Shown piece by piece: positions 46,441-58,554 of a stretch of DNA of 64,000 nt; the first letter of the stretch is position 1; the number at the start of each line of letters is the position of its first letter. The stretch covers positions 1-64,000 of the forward strand of contig NC_080718.1 in assembly GCF_019097595.1 (NCBI RefSeq), given 5' to 3'. A program made the translations under genes and the position numbers. The notes beneath the pieces were generated by a model. It was not told the DNA's origin. It saw only the letters and a list, made by a program, of their open reading frames with translations, and ran no database searches. The stretch comes from Hemibagrus wyckioides (lineage: Eukaryota; Chordata; Actinopteri; Siluriformes; Bagridae).

Positions 46441-46765
46441 ATGCCTGATGACCTCTCTAATCACCTGCAGTTATTGACAATTCACAGCCTCGGAAGTTCC
46501 TGTTCGCGAGTGACAGAAACAGTCATTATCATACCATGGGGTGTATGGGGAGGGAGGCATGTGGAGGTACCAGGTGCGAAATGCGAATTAGCATATGAAT
46601 GAAACCACCTTGAATGTTCTACAGTACCTAATGGATTAAAGCACTTTCAAAACAGAAAGATCACCTGTGATTGGCTGAGACGTGTTGCTATTGGTCAGTC
46701 TGGGCAATTATAATACCGTTTTCAGTAAACCCCTCCCTTTTGTTTTTATATATAATATATATATA
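46441..46765. other. No gene seen
   Basis: Unassigned DNA ending in an (AT)n tract (46748-46766). Confidence 0.4.
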
Positions 46766-46766
46766 T

Positions 46767-47190
46767 AGTATCTCACAAAAGTAAGTACACCCCTCACATT
46801 TTTGTAAATATTTTATTATATCTTTTCATGTGTCAACACTGAAGAAATGACACTCTGCTACAATGTAAAATAGTGAGTGTACAGCCTGTATAACAGTGTA
46901 AATTTGCTGTCCCCTCAAAATAACTCCACACACAGCCATTAATGTCTAAACCGTTGGCAACAAAAGTGAGTACACCCCTAAAGTGGAAATGTCCAAATTG
47001 GGCCCAAAGTGTCAATATTTTGTGTGGCCACAATTATTTTACAGTACTGCCTTAACCCCCTTCGGCATGGAGTCCTCTTCCACTCGTCCATGATGACATC
47101 ACAGAGCTGGTGGATGTTAGAGACCTTGCGCTCCCCCACCTTCCGTTTAAGGCTGCCCCACAGATGCTCAATAGGGTTTAGGTCTGGAGA
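46767..47190 (-). mobile_element. 5'-truncated Tc1-like element
   Basis: The left end 'tatctcacaaaagtaagtac' is a known type of Tc1 terminal repeat, with an inner repeat 'caaaagtgagtacacccc' at 46961-46978. On the minus strand 47188-46978 encodes the transposase C-terminus ([34 protein letters not shown]). The rest is missing, replaced by (TG)n, (AT)n and (AC)n tracts at 47222-47280. Confidence 0.7.
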
Positions 47191-47238
47191 CAAAAACATA
47201 TTTTTTGTTTTATATATACATATGTGTGTGTGTGTTTT

Positions 47239-47269
<31 letters not shown>

Positions 47270-47280
47270 ACACACACACA

Positions 47281-47864
47281 CTTATTTTATTTGTCTATTA
47301 TTATTAATGTTTTGTGTCTTTTAGTGGTACAAAAGGTAATTAGTCTTGCCTCCCTAAGACCGTATCGTAACTAGACTCCAGTGATCAATCACAAAACACA
47401 GCCAATCATAACAGTTTTTCTCTGTGTGCTTTCTCGTACTGCAGCTGAATACACACATACTTACATACAAGAGTGCACACGCATAGAGAGATATACCCCT
47501 CCACTTCTTATGGCTTTCCTTATAAAACTTAGGGATTTATTATATATTTCTGCTATTAAAGATCTATAATCAGTCTCTCCTCATCCATGTTTGATGATTA
47601 ATATTAATAATGCGCAGAACTTTCATTGAGTGAGATCTCTGTATAAGCGGAGCTGTCAGCCGCAAAGTCTCGGAAATAGAAACAGTTTAGTCTGGTCAGG
47701 ACAAAAACTGATTAACATGGAAAGGATACATTTTATCGCATGTCGCTGCATCACGTCGCGTGTAGTTAGGACACGGTATAAGACAACTCTCAATTCAAAA
47801 TTCAAGCAACAATTTAAAAGTCTATAATTAAAACTAGACATATACATTTCCTGAAGAAAATGTG
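47281..47864. other. No gene seen
   Basis: Unassigned DNA. The short open frames have no support. Confidence 0.4.
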
Positions 47865-48603
47865 AGTGGTGCTTGTCGTGGCAAAACTTGTCCCCGAGTT
47901 CATGGAGGAGATAACTGGACACGTCACGCACTTCCCCTCATTGTGCTGAGCGGTTTGATATGTCACGTGTATGTTGCAGTAATTTTTAAATTACCCATTA
48001 TTTGGGGGGCGGGATCACATGTGATGTCATGTGACCTCACCCGGATACATGTCATGCACTTCCCCTCTTTGTACTGAGCGTTTTGATATGTCACGTGTAT
48101 GTAGCCGTAATTTTACGATTTCCCATAATTCCCAGGGGTGTCACATGACGTCATGTGATGTCATTCTGACACACGTCACTCAATTCCCCTCATTGTACTG
48201 AGCGTTTTGAAATGTCACATGTCTATGTAGCTGCGGTGGGGGTCACGTGACGTGACCCGGACACAGGTCACTCACTTCCCCTCATTGTCCTGAGTGTTGT
48301 GATATGTGACATGACTATGCTGCAGTGAGTTTGTGAGTTTTATTGAGGATTCAAAATTCTGCCCATTCACTTCTATGGGAATTTTTGGGGCGTTCGATCG
48401 GGAATACCGGGAATACTGTAATTCCAATCACTTATAAAAGTCATAGCACATCTTTCCTGAACAAGCCTCATGATTTGATACCTCATTCATGGGTCTACGA
48501 CAAATGGTGCGGGACTAGTTAGCGGACAAAATTTGTACGGAAGAAGAAGAATAATAAGTCCGTTGAATAGTAATAGTGACGCTTTGCAAAGCAAGCACCA
48601 CTA
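47865..48603. mobile_element. Putative non-autonomous DNA transposon (MITE) with internal repeats
   Basis: Ends 'agtggtgcttg' and 'caagcaccact' are an 11-base perfect inverted repeat. The right end is itself part of a near palindrome ('gctttgcaaagc' adjoining it). Inside, about four copies of a roughly 90-125-base unit (from about 47918, 48044, 48168 and 48260) each contain 'acttcccct..ttgt.ctgag.g' and CACGTG/TGACGTCA-like sites. No transposase is encoded. The superfamily is not determined and the target-site duplication is not clear. Confidence 0.5.
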
Positions 48604-48930
48604 ATAAGACTGATCTTTTTACACTAGATTTTCTTTACATTTGGGTAATAAGCCCACTCTCAATCAGTGAGTCTCCCCTCCCCACACTACCCTGGTTTGC
48701 ATTAGTATAGCTCACTGTAGTCATTTACATATAAAAGCTAAACCCATGCCAAGGTGATAGGAACATGGGGGGGTCAACTGCCAAGCCTATCCCACATCAA
48801 TTTTTGGCAGTTCCCAACAATTATCTGTGCTGCCTGCACATTCCCGTGAACAGTCATTAACCTGAAACTTCTGTGGCAATTTACAGTGTCGTCAACTGAC
48901 GAAAATCACACTTTTCATGCAGTGCTTAAT
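48604..48930. other. No gene seen
   Basis: Short featureless stretch between two repeat clusters. Confidence 0.4.
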
Positions 48931-48934
48931 AAGA

Positions 48935-49172
48935 AAAACAGAATGTTGGCTCTTTCAAGCCAACATAATAATAATAAGCTTATAAAGAAAAACAGTATGT
49001 TGGCTCTTTCAAGCCAACATAATAAATAGTGACGATAACAAGAGTGCTTATGCAATCACACTAATAATAAGCTTATTAAGAAAAACAGAATGTTGGGTTT
49101 TTCAAGCCAACATAATAATAATAAATAGTAACGATAACAAGAGTGTGATTTGCTTACGCAATCACACTAATT
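48935..49172. repeat. Cluster of repeated palindromes (hairpins)
   Basis: 'atgttggct-ctttca-agccaacat' and close variants occur at 48944-48967, 48999-49022 and 49090-49113. 'agtgtgat..atcacact'-type palindromes occur at 49050-49063 (half) and 49142-49168 (full). All are joined by the same 'aataataag' and 'aagaaaaacag' linkers, indicating tandem duplication of a transposon end or a hairpin-ended element. Confidence 0.65.
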
Positions 49173-50045
49173 AAGAATTACACTGTTGAGTAATGCATTT
49201 TATCCAGAGGTCTCACAGATGATAATACAGTAGTAACGTTCCAAAAACTATAAACAAAAATCTGCAAAACAAGGACGCCACCCCATGCTTTTTTTTATTG
49301 TTTGAGCCATAAGTTACCCTCCCACACTCTTTAAACAGACACAGAAAACATTTGCAAGTATATAGCTGAATTAATAGGGCTTACAGATGGCAGTGCTTCC
49401 TCGTATTTCTGTCTCGCTTCACCGCTCGCCATGGTTAGAGTTTAAATCTGACACAAGCAATGCATGGTTAAACGCCCCTAACTTTAGCACTCACTGCTTG
49501 GATATTGTCTCAGCACATAAACAGTACAGGCAAACACAGTTCAGCCAGTTCAGAGAGTAATAAAACACATGGAAATTATTTAAACTAAAAACCAAAGAAA
49601 ACGTGATTCACATACACGTATTTAACCACGGAGGTCGTACTGAACGGTTCAATATTAGATTGAGTATTGTGGCATCTCTAGCGTACACAGCACAAAATGA
49701 AACACAGTACAATACAGTACATTGACACACGAAGAACTGGGATGCTGGAGAATTCTGCTTCCCTTCCCCCCTCTGCACACATAGCCAGCAGCCTATCACA
49801 ACTGTGATTAAATGAATGGGGCATTCCGATTGGCCAGATTCATTCCTCCAGCCGTATTTTGATTTTCAGCATCCACGCACCGTGCTTTCCTAAACAACGC
49901 TATGTGTTCTTTGTCTCATGAGTAAATATGCTGTACAGTATTTTATGTATTAGCATTTTACTTCATTTTAATTAATGTTTATATTTTGTAATTAATAATT
50001 ATATTTTTTATTAATAAATTACCTTATTTCATCATAAAAGCAATT
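49173..50045. other. AT-rich DNA, no gene seen
   Basis: Only short chance open frames. 49223-49262 ('acagtagtaacgttccaaaa') could be the far end of the element described at 50048-50178, but the match is weak. Confidence 0.35.
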
Positions 50046-50047
50046 CA

Positions 50048-50178
50048 CTATAAGGTTTGCGGACACCGCGATATACCGGGAAAATCCGCAAAAAAATTTA
50101 GTTATGTTCCAAATAAAAATCATCGATATACCGGGACCGCGATATATGAACTGCCATATAGAGGGGGATTACTGTAAT
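50048..50178. repeat. Dispersed repeat with 'cgatataccggg' motifs, probable DNA-transposon end
   Basis: 'accgcgatataccggga' and 'tccgcaaaaa', then 'catcgatataccgggaccgcgatatatgaac' in two blocks, and the end 'gggggattactgt'. The latter resembles the terminal repeats of mariner/Tigger-like non-autonomous elements in animals. Confidence 0.35.
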
Positions 50179-52726
50179 AATACTAATATTATTACTACCA
50201 CTACTAGTACTACTATTATGTTTCAGACCCATAATAAGTTCATGGAGCATTTCCGCCGAATAGCAGACAAGGAACACTAAAGGAACACTAAACACCAATT
50301 TATTTGTTATTTTGTGCAATTTGTTTTTTGATTAGACAATCTGTTCTTATCAATTCTAACCTTTCCTTATTTCTCTGAAGACAATTGATTGAGTAAATAA
50401 TAATGGATTGAGTAAATAATAATATAATAAACATATGTATGAATCTTAAAACACTATACAAAAATTATAACACAACCAGCATTTAACTAAATTGGTAGTA
50501 TTCTAAGCTATGTTGAAGGACAACCTTCTTCCACATTCTTTGTTCCACTAGATCAGCACCATATCTCTCCAGCATAATAGAAGCTGAAATTTAATCCAGA
50601 ATTTTTATTTAATGCTGTACCTAGGAAAAAACACCACAGAAGCATGTAAATACTTAATATCTCTTTTTAAATATAATTTAAAGTAAAAAAATTTAAATAC
50701 ACCCTCCCAGAATCCCCCATTATCAACTTGACCAGCACCTCTGTGATCTCAGAAGTTGACATGCAAAGTGGACTGTCCTGAAGGATTTCCTGGTTGTGTG
50801 ATCAGAGCACATTGCAGCTGACTGAAGTGTTCATGGGCATTTTCTACCTCTTTCTCTCTGTTTGTTTTCCCCTTCTGCATTTAATCATCCACTATTAAAT
50901 GCCAAAAAAACAGCAAGGTTACATGCTTAAATGTTGCCCATATTTATGGTGTGGATGTTTCTGCGGTGGTCCAAGTTAACTTTGCTACATTGTTGAACAA
51001 GAATCACATTTTTGAGAGTGGAGAGATTTTTTGATCTAGCAGCACTAAAATATTTTCTGTAGCTCATGAGGTTCCCCTTCTAAGATGTTTGGAATACTAC
51101 TAATTTAGTTTGATGCCATTTATGTTCAATTTTTGGAGTGGTCTGTTTTCAGGGACATTGGTCGTCTTTATACCATGGTGTCACCCAGATGAGGATGAGT
51201 TCCCTTTTAATCTGGTTTGAAAGATTATGTTTATCATTAATCAAATACATTTACATTGTGACTGCCTCTCAAACACTGTGACTGCCTCTCAAACATTGTG
51301 ACTGCCTCTCAGATACAATCTGTGGGGGTTTCATCAAGATGGCCCATACAGGAGATGGGTGCGGGCCAGACGACACACACAAAGAACATTCAGTTTTGTG
51401 TATTGAGGACCCTCCACAGGAGGTCCTTACAGTTCTGTATTCTTGTATAAAGATCTGTCTCACAGACAGATCTTTGGGTTAAGATACTTTGAAGACCAAC
51501 CAGCTAACATTGCTGTTGAAGACCCACTACACTGCTACCTTCAATAAATTCTTCTCCCCACAAGAACTCAAGTCAAGCTTACTTATTTTATGTATTAGAG
51601 AAATCTCTAATTAGAGCCACCCAAACTACTGCTTAGCCAAATACAGCAAAATCTAACAGGTTCCTCTAAAGGTTTCTTCATTATGTCTTATCAGGGAGTT
51701 TTTCCTTGAAGCTTTTACCATCAAGCTTGTAAAACAACTTTAAGCATAATCAATACTCTGTTATATCTGTGTGATGTGATCTGAAGGACCCCATTTAGTA
51801 ATTGTCCAAGCCATTTGAATTTGTGATTAAACCAAAGGCAGTGTTACACGCAGGCTGTAAGTGACCTTGTTTTACTCAAAATCTGAGAAACTCACTAAGG
51901 TTTTAGATTAGATTTAGTTTTAGATAGTGGGATTTTGAGTCTTCAAGTGTTCACTGTTAAATCCATTTCAGTTTGAAGTTATAATTTTATTTGGTTATAA
52001 TTATTTTCATCAGGATAAACACTTTACATGTTCAACACAATCCAGTTAATTCAGATATTTCATGGTGACACTCTATTAGCATATGCTATTCATTCCTGAA
52101 TCTGCTAAACTACACAAATCAACTGAGTTGAAGTGAATCAATACTCAGGTGACTGGTCCCTATGGCAGTCAGATGAATGGCGGTATGCTGTATTACAAGG
52201 ATACAGAAACATTGCAGAATTAATGTAGTAAATATATATTTTATGAATAAATAAAGTGATAAATAGCTAAATTAATAGATGAATAAGTACAGTGCCAGAG
52301 TATCATACAACTCTTTGAATGAAATAATGACAAAATAATAAATGATTTGAAAAGACACACAGCCAAGATGTTTTTCAAAGACTTCCAGCCTTTTTGTCAG
52401 TATTTAATATCAACTAGTGTTGAATCTCAGTTTCCACCTTAAAGATCACATCCATTACACAAGATGTGATCATGAGAAAGTCAAAGATAAACCAGATGTG
52501 TTATGGGTTCCTTTCACCTTTTTGTTTTATTATAGAAGAATCTAAAACCAGGTATTAATATACGTTCCTTATCGACTATATGTTATAGAAAGAGATTTAA
52601 CATCATTTATTTAATATGCTAATATAAATATAACAGCTAAACAATTATTCTAAAATTAGCATGCATCTAAAAATAACCTAAAAATAACTTAAAAGGAGCA
52701 TAGATTTAGAGGTCAAACTTTTTATT
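50179..52726. other. Intergenic DNA, no gene seen
   Basis: A 3-copy, 21-base tandem repeat ('tgtgactgcctctcaaacat') lies at about 51257-51317. Otherwise it is AT-rich DNA without coding or RNA signals. The downstream (3') flank of the lectin gene begins toward the right end. Confidence 0.45.
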
Positions 52727-54644
52727 TTACACTGTAGTATTATTTTCTTTTTTCACCTTGTGAAACACAACTCCATCTGGTTGTTTGCGCCATTTTACTG
52801 TGATGTTCTCTGTCCTCAAATGATCCTTCAGTTTCTGGTTGAGATGAACAACAGAATAAGACTTTTATTACTAAATAATGCAGGATAAAGACTCTCATTT
52901 AGAGAATGACAGAAACTGAATACGACAGTCAGAATCTAATTACAATATGTGACTTTGGTAGACTTTGGTGAATACTGGGAAATTATTGCATTATAATACA
53001 TTATATTATTAAGTACATTATAAGCCTTGTGGAGGATGCGACCCACCTGATCCAAGATGGCCACCATCACTGCAGGATTATTCACATCCTCATTGGATAG
53101 GACCTTCACTCTAACTATTTGTTGTTTTCCCGTGATTACTAAATGCAGAAACACAAACAATAACACACAATAAAACTATGATTCTGAACTCTGAATTCTG
53201 AACAGAATCTGAAGATGCTGACATTTTTGAATATTTGGATAAATTTATTTGAAGAACTAAACAAATAAAAGGCGAGAGTCTAAAAGAGTCTACACTACAG
53301 GTAACTCACCTGAGTAACAGAAGAAAGGCATTATGTCTGAGCACAGTGCATCAGCAACCTGAATGTTATTTATATAACCACTGTTTTCATTCTTCAGGGC
53401 ATTATCAGGTTTTCCAGCCGTCCAGCTGAGGGTAGAGAAATTGGTTTGGTCTATCCATTTCCAGGAGTCTCTGAACATACCAAACCAAGTGTTGCCAGAG
53501 AGCAGTCCCCTTATAACTGAGTCTTCAGTTGCATCTCTGGAGCTGGCCAAGTCTGTGTGATGCTGTCTACAGTAAACCTGAGCATCATGCCAAGTCATAG
53601 TATTAGGAATATAAATGTACCTCTGATTTCCAGTTTTATTTTCTGTGAGAAAAACACATGATAATAAAAGTAAATATTCAGACAATGTTAATACTTCTCA
53701 AAATAAAAGGTATACAAATTACATTAAAACCCTAAAAGGAAATTTCTGACAGTACAGCAAGAATATGGCAAACATTTAGAATTAGTAAACAAGTATTTCT
53801 CTAATGACTGAAATGTCAAAGTTTATAAAGAAAAGTCTGAAATGTGTAGTAAGATATGCTGTTAGAAATTTTTGCTAGTTCAATTCAGTGAGCATTTTTA
53901 AGACACAATGTTCATAATTTTTTCTTAAAAAACATTTTCTTCTAACAAAAGACCCTTACCATTACAACAGACAGAAGGGAATAGTGCAGAACAGAACCAA
54001 TCCTGCCAACCTGTGGGAGAAATCACACCACACTCCTCATGTCCACCTGAGTTGTTGGGTTCAACTGGTGCCCATTTCGTAATTCCCAGTGGCTCATTTC
54101 CCATGGACCAGCGCCAGCTGTTGATGTCATTGTAGAGTCCAATCCAAGCGTTCAAACTGAATCATTGTCTCTGTGCTTCATTCTGAAGTCGGATCATGTC
54201 ATCATTACTTTGGATGATAGCCATGTCAGTGTGTGTGGCTCTGCAGTAAGCTTGAGCATCACTCCAGGTTTTCCCCTCCTGGATCAGATAGTACTTACGA
54301 GGGACAGACAGGATGAGAGGGAATCCTGTGGAAAATATTTTAAATATTTTATGCAATATAAGCTCTGTCAGAATAATTTTCCTTCATTAACTTTCCCATA
54401 ATTTTCCTTATTTAATTGTTCAATTTCAAACTGAAAGTTTTAGTATGAAAAATTATTTCTCAGTTTTTTTCTTCGGAGGAAAACAAGAAATGATGTATTT
54501 TATTAATTAAGCTATCATTTTAAATCAGCAGAAACACTATGCAGCTCACCTAAAACGAAAGCATGTTAACTCACACACACACATGCACACACACACACAC
54601 CTCTTACCTGTGAAAAACAGGAGTATGGAAAGACCTTGCTTCAT
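52727..54644 (-). pseudogene. Two-domain C-type lectin-like gene with a premature stop
   Basis: Minus-strand exons are 54644-54608 (signal peptide MKQGLSILLFFTG), 54325-53960 (first lectin domain), 53642-53310 (second lectin domain), 53138-53047 and 52834-52727. Phases join correctly (1, 1, 1, 0) to give 311 codons plus stop. The first domain has YYLIQEGKTWSDAQAYC, WIGL, WRWS, a mannose-type EPN and WQDWFC. The second has YCRQHHTDLA, WFGM, WKW, KPDN and PFFCY, but lacks the usual third cysteine (ENSGYINN). The tail (VRVKVLSNEDVNNPAV.., LKDHLRTENITVKWR) matches fish secreted or mannose-receptor-like lectins. One in-frame TGA at 54164-54162 (about codon 67) interrupts the first domain although the frame is unbroken on both sides. 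It is therefore a very recent pseudogene, a polymorphic null allele or a sequencing error. The product would be a secreted carbohydrate-binding immune lectin. Confidence 0.8.
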
Positions 54645-54751
54645 TAATGATGTATTGTAGATAAACTCACTATGAAAAATGAAAAATGTGATTAAAACCC
54701 CTCAGCAATTCTCATCACCAGTAAAAAAAAAAAAGTACTACATCACTACAC

Positions 54752-56455
54752 ATGATCTTCTTCTTCTTTCAGCTTTTCCCTTCAGGGGTGGCCACAGCAA
54801 ATCGTCTCTCTCCACCTATCCCTATCTTCTGCGTCCTCAACACTTACACCCACTAGCTTCATATCCTCATTTATTACATCCATATACCTCCTCTTGGCCT
54901 TCCTCTTTGCCTCCTGCCTGACAGCTCCATGTCCAACATTCTCCTACCAATATAGTCACTCTCCCTCCTCTGGACATGTCCAAACCATCTTAACCTGGCC
55001 TCTCTAACTTTGTTCCCCAAACGTCCAACATGAGCTGTCCCTCTGATGTACTCGTTCTTATTCCTGTCCAACCTCGTCACTCCCAAAGAGAACCTCAACA
55101 TCTTCAGCTCTGCTACCTCCAGCTCTGACTCCTGTCTCTGTCTCAGTGATACTGTCTCTAAACCATACAGCATGGCCGGTCTCACCACTGTCTTCTACAC
55201 CTTCCCCTTGATTCTCGCTGGAATTTTTCTATCACAGAAATCAAGACACCTTTCTCCACCCATTCCAACCTGCCTGCACTCGCTTCTTTACCTCTTTCCC
55301 ACACTCTCCATTTCTCTGGACTGTTGACCCCAAGTACTTAAACTCCTGTACCTTCTTCACCTCTTCACCCTGTAATCTTACTGTTCCCTCCCTGTCATTC
55401 ACACACATGTACTCAGCCTTACTACGACTGACTTTCATTCCTCTTCTCTCCAGCGCAAACCTCCACCTCTCCAAATTTTCCTCCACCTGCTCCCTGCTCT
55501 CACTACAGATCACAATGTCATCTGCAAACATCATTATCCAAGGAGACTCCTGTCTGACCTCCTCTGACAACTGGTCCATCACCACAGCAAACAGGAAGGG
55601 GCTCAGAGCCGATCTCTGATGCAGTCCCACCTCCACTTTGAACACTTCCTCTGTCTGAGCTACAGCACACCTCACCACTGTCCTCATCACCTGTGTTCCG
55701 CTCACCAACATGTCCATTAAAATCTGTTCCTATCACCACTCTCTCATGGGAAGAGAGTGGGAACCAAAGGAATACTCTCTACCACCTCATCTAATTAACT
55801 CCAGAATCTCTCTTTCTCCTCTAACTCACAACCTACCTGTGGGTCATAACTACTAACAACATTCAACATCACCCCTTCAATCTCCAACTTCAGACTCATC
55901 ACCCTATCTGACACTCTCTTCACCTCCAGAACACTACTCACAAACTCCTCCTTCAGGACCACTCCTACCCCATTTCTCTTACTATCCACACCATAATAAA
56001 ACAGCTTGAATCCTGCTCCTATACTACGAGCCTTGCTACCCTTCCACCTGGTCTCCTGTACACACAGTATATCCACCTTCCTTCTCTCCATCATATCAGC
56101 CAGCTCTCTACCTTTCCCTGTCATAGTACCAACATTCAGAGTTCCTGTTCTCAGTCCTTACCTTTCCTCTTCTCTGTCTGTCTACGCACTCTTCTCCCTC
56201 CTCTACTTCTTCAACCAACAATAGCCCAATTTCCACTGGTGCCCTGTAGGTCAACGGCGCCGATGGCGGTTGTTGTTAACCCGGGCCTCGACCAGTCCGG
56301 TATGAAATTCAGAGCACTGACAATTCGCATGATTAAGTTTGGCAATGTTTTACACCGGATGCCCTTCCTGACACAACCCTCTCTATTTATCCGGCCTTAG
56401 GATCGGCACAAAAGTCACTGGACTGTGACCCCCATGGCTAGATTATCACTACACA
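54752..56455 (-). mobile_element. RTE-type LINE, internally deleted
   Basis: On the minus strand in order: a 5' UTR-like segment (56455-56230); the endonuclease domain start (56124-55795; RKVDILCVQETRWKG, GVGVVLKEEF); a further endonuclease piece (GTDFNGHVGERN, about 55735); then, after a large deletion, the reverse transcriptase (55717-55241) with the catalytic FADDIVICSESREQ and KYLGSTVQ. The C-terminal part (55188-54874) contains RPAMLYGLE, AELKMLRFSLGVTRLD and RLRWFGHVQRR. Frameshifts and the deletion of most of the region between the endonuclease and the active site make it dead. Confidence 0.85.
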
Positions 56456-57960
56456 TGATCAAATTTAACATAAATCAATTCAGGGGCGTTGTAGAAAAAA
56501 TGTAATTATTAAATGTATATCTTTCCTCAAGCAGTGTTGTTCTAAGTTCATTTTAAGAGTTTAGTTTTAGTTTAATTTAAATTGTCAGAAGAACAGAGAA
56601 AGCTGTACATACACATGTGCAGGAGAGCTTTCATTATATACAAAAGAAATCCAAAGGTAGATACTGTATATCCAAAAAAGGCAAAGATAGGTCAAAAATC
56701 TTCAGCTAATATATAGGCCAGAATCATGCTGAATCAAGTCAGAATCATGGTCACACAAGGCAAAAACAGAGCAAAACACAGACTGTGGTCAAAATGGAGA
56801 ACAGGCTACAAGATTTGGAAAGTGAAAAAGTTTTATACAAGAAGTAATGATTTTAGTGTGAATAAATAAAATAGAATGCCTTACCTGCACATTGCACAGC
56901 ACATAGCATATTTAACATTATTCCAGTTCAGAATGAAATAACAGTATTTGATTTATATGTACATTTTCCAAATAATACAAATTTTCAGAACTGGGTAAAG
57001 GTTTTCGAAATAGTCACATTATGAAAAGGATTTTAACATTTTTTTCGTGGAATACAAAAAACACATATATGCTTAATTGATAATGACCTTTTTATTCAAT
57101 AATCACTGGAAAAGCATTGGTGAATAAGAAAGTGCAGGTTAACTCTCTGCTGTGTCCTGCATCAAGTGGTCAGATATTCACATCTGCTAATAAGACTATT
57201 TAAGACTCTCAAGTCAGTCAGTGGAAAAGATTTTTCTTATGTCAGGCTTAAACTCTGCAATAAAATTCCACTGAATATTGACAAAATTTAAGTAGTTTTT
57301 GGTATTTAAGTATGAAGATTTTTCATGAGTAACTGTCATAAATCAACTGACAATCCATTAGTAATTGTTTATTTGTTATTGAATATGATTTTTCATTAAT
57401 ACCTTGCATTTACCTTCAAATATTTTAATCCCACATGTTAAGCTCAGCAAAACTTTTTTCATCAGTTGGTAGGAAATAACTGAAGTATTCAGTAGAATAT
57501 GAAACATACCTGAAATGTGAAGGAGTTAAACCATCAGTGTTGTAGCTGATAAATAGTGTATCACAGTGTCTTTCAGAGCCATTCTGTGGTATCTGATGAA
57601 CCAGCATTGCTATTTATTCTCTTTTAGGCTTGATGACATATTACAAACAAGCCCTGCCTACTTTTCCTATGTTACAAATCAGATCTGAATGGAAATCTGA
57701 AATGAACAGGGCATGACGGATCAGATGGAGGACTGGATCAAGTTCAAGATCAACTTACCTTCAACTTCTCTTTGGTGTGTAATTTAAATTAAGATCATGC
57801 TGATCTGTAACCATGGATATGGCCTCTTCAGGACAGGCCTGAGAATCTGCAACTCTACTGACAAAAGAGTACAGTTAAAGGATTTATGTGATGAATCTAC
57901 ATTAATTAGTCCATCATATTGTCATGTCATGAAGCTGAAGACAGTTGTAGGTGCAGTAAA
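56456..57960. other. No gene seen
   Basis: AT-rich DNA. No splice-flanked coding segments or RNA genes are recognised. Confidence 0.45.
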
Positions 57961-58034
57961 GGAATTTTATTAAAGAAAAGGCAGACAAATCTGAACCACC
58001 AGAATAGCACAAGGAACTATTTTTTCTTTCAATA

Positions 58035-58520
58035 CAAATAAATTTATTTGTATATATCAATGGACATTGTCTCATAGCAGCTTTAGAGAAGTATAGAAAC
58101 ACTGAATAAAAAAATAAATTTAAAACTGAATTACTATTTATCTCTAACATGTATCCCTAATGCAAAAAGCCTGAGGCAATGGTGGCAAGAAAAAATAAAA
58201 TAAGTGAATAATATAAATGTAAATAATATCCTTTTACCAACAGGTTATGGTCATGAGAAATTGTTCCATTGTTCAGATTGTACCAAGAGCTCCTGAAGAA
58301 GTAATAGGTCAGCGTATTTTCAGTTCATAGACACCACAATTGTCTCTAAGTGGTTCTATTTATGACAGTCCCCTGGGTCTTGGTCTGTCCAGGCAGATCT
58401 ATACCCAGCAGCAGTGAGCACCACTAAGCAACGAGACTCCAACCAGGGGTAGAGCGTCTGTATGGATCTGCCAGGTCTGGAAAGAAGAAGTGGTCACACT
58501 GGAAACTCAGAACAGAGAAC

Positions 58521-58554
<34 letters not shown>

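Noticed and set aside
49223..50178. A single roughly 950-base Tigger-like element
   Set aside because: The left end matches the right end weakly and in direct rather than clearly inverted orientation. Only the right segment was kept.
54679..56224. Several plus-strand Ser/Leu-rich open frames
   Set aside because: They are antisense to the RTE-type LINE, whose minus-strand frames contain endonuclease and reverse-transcriptase motifs.
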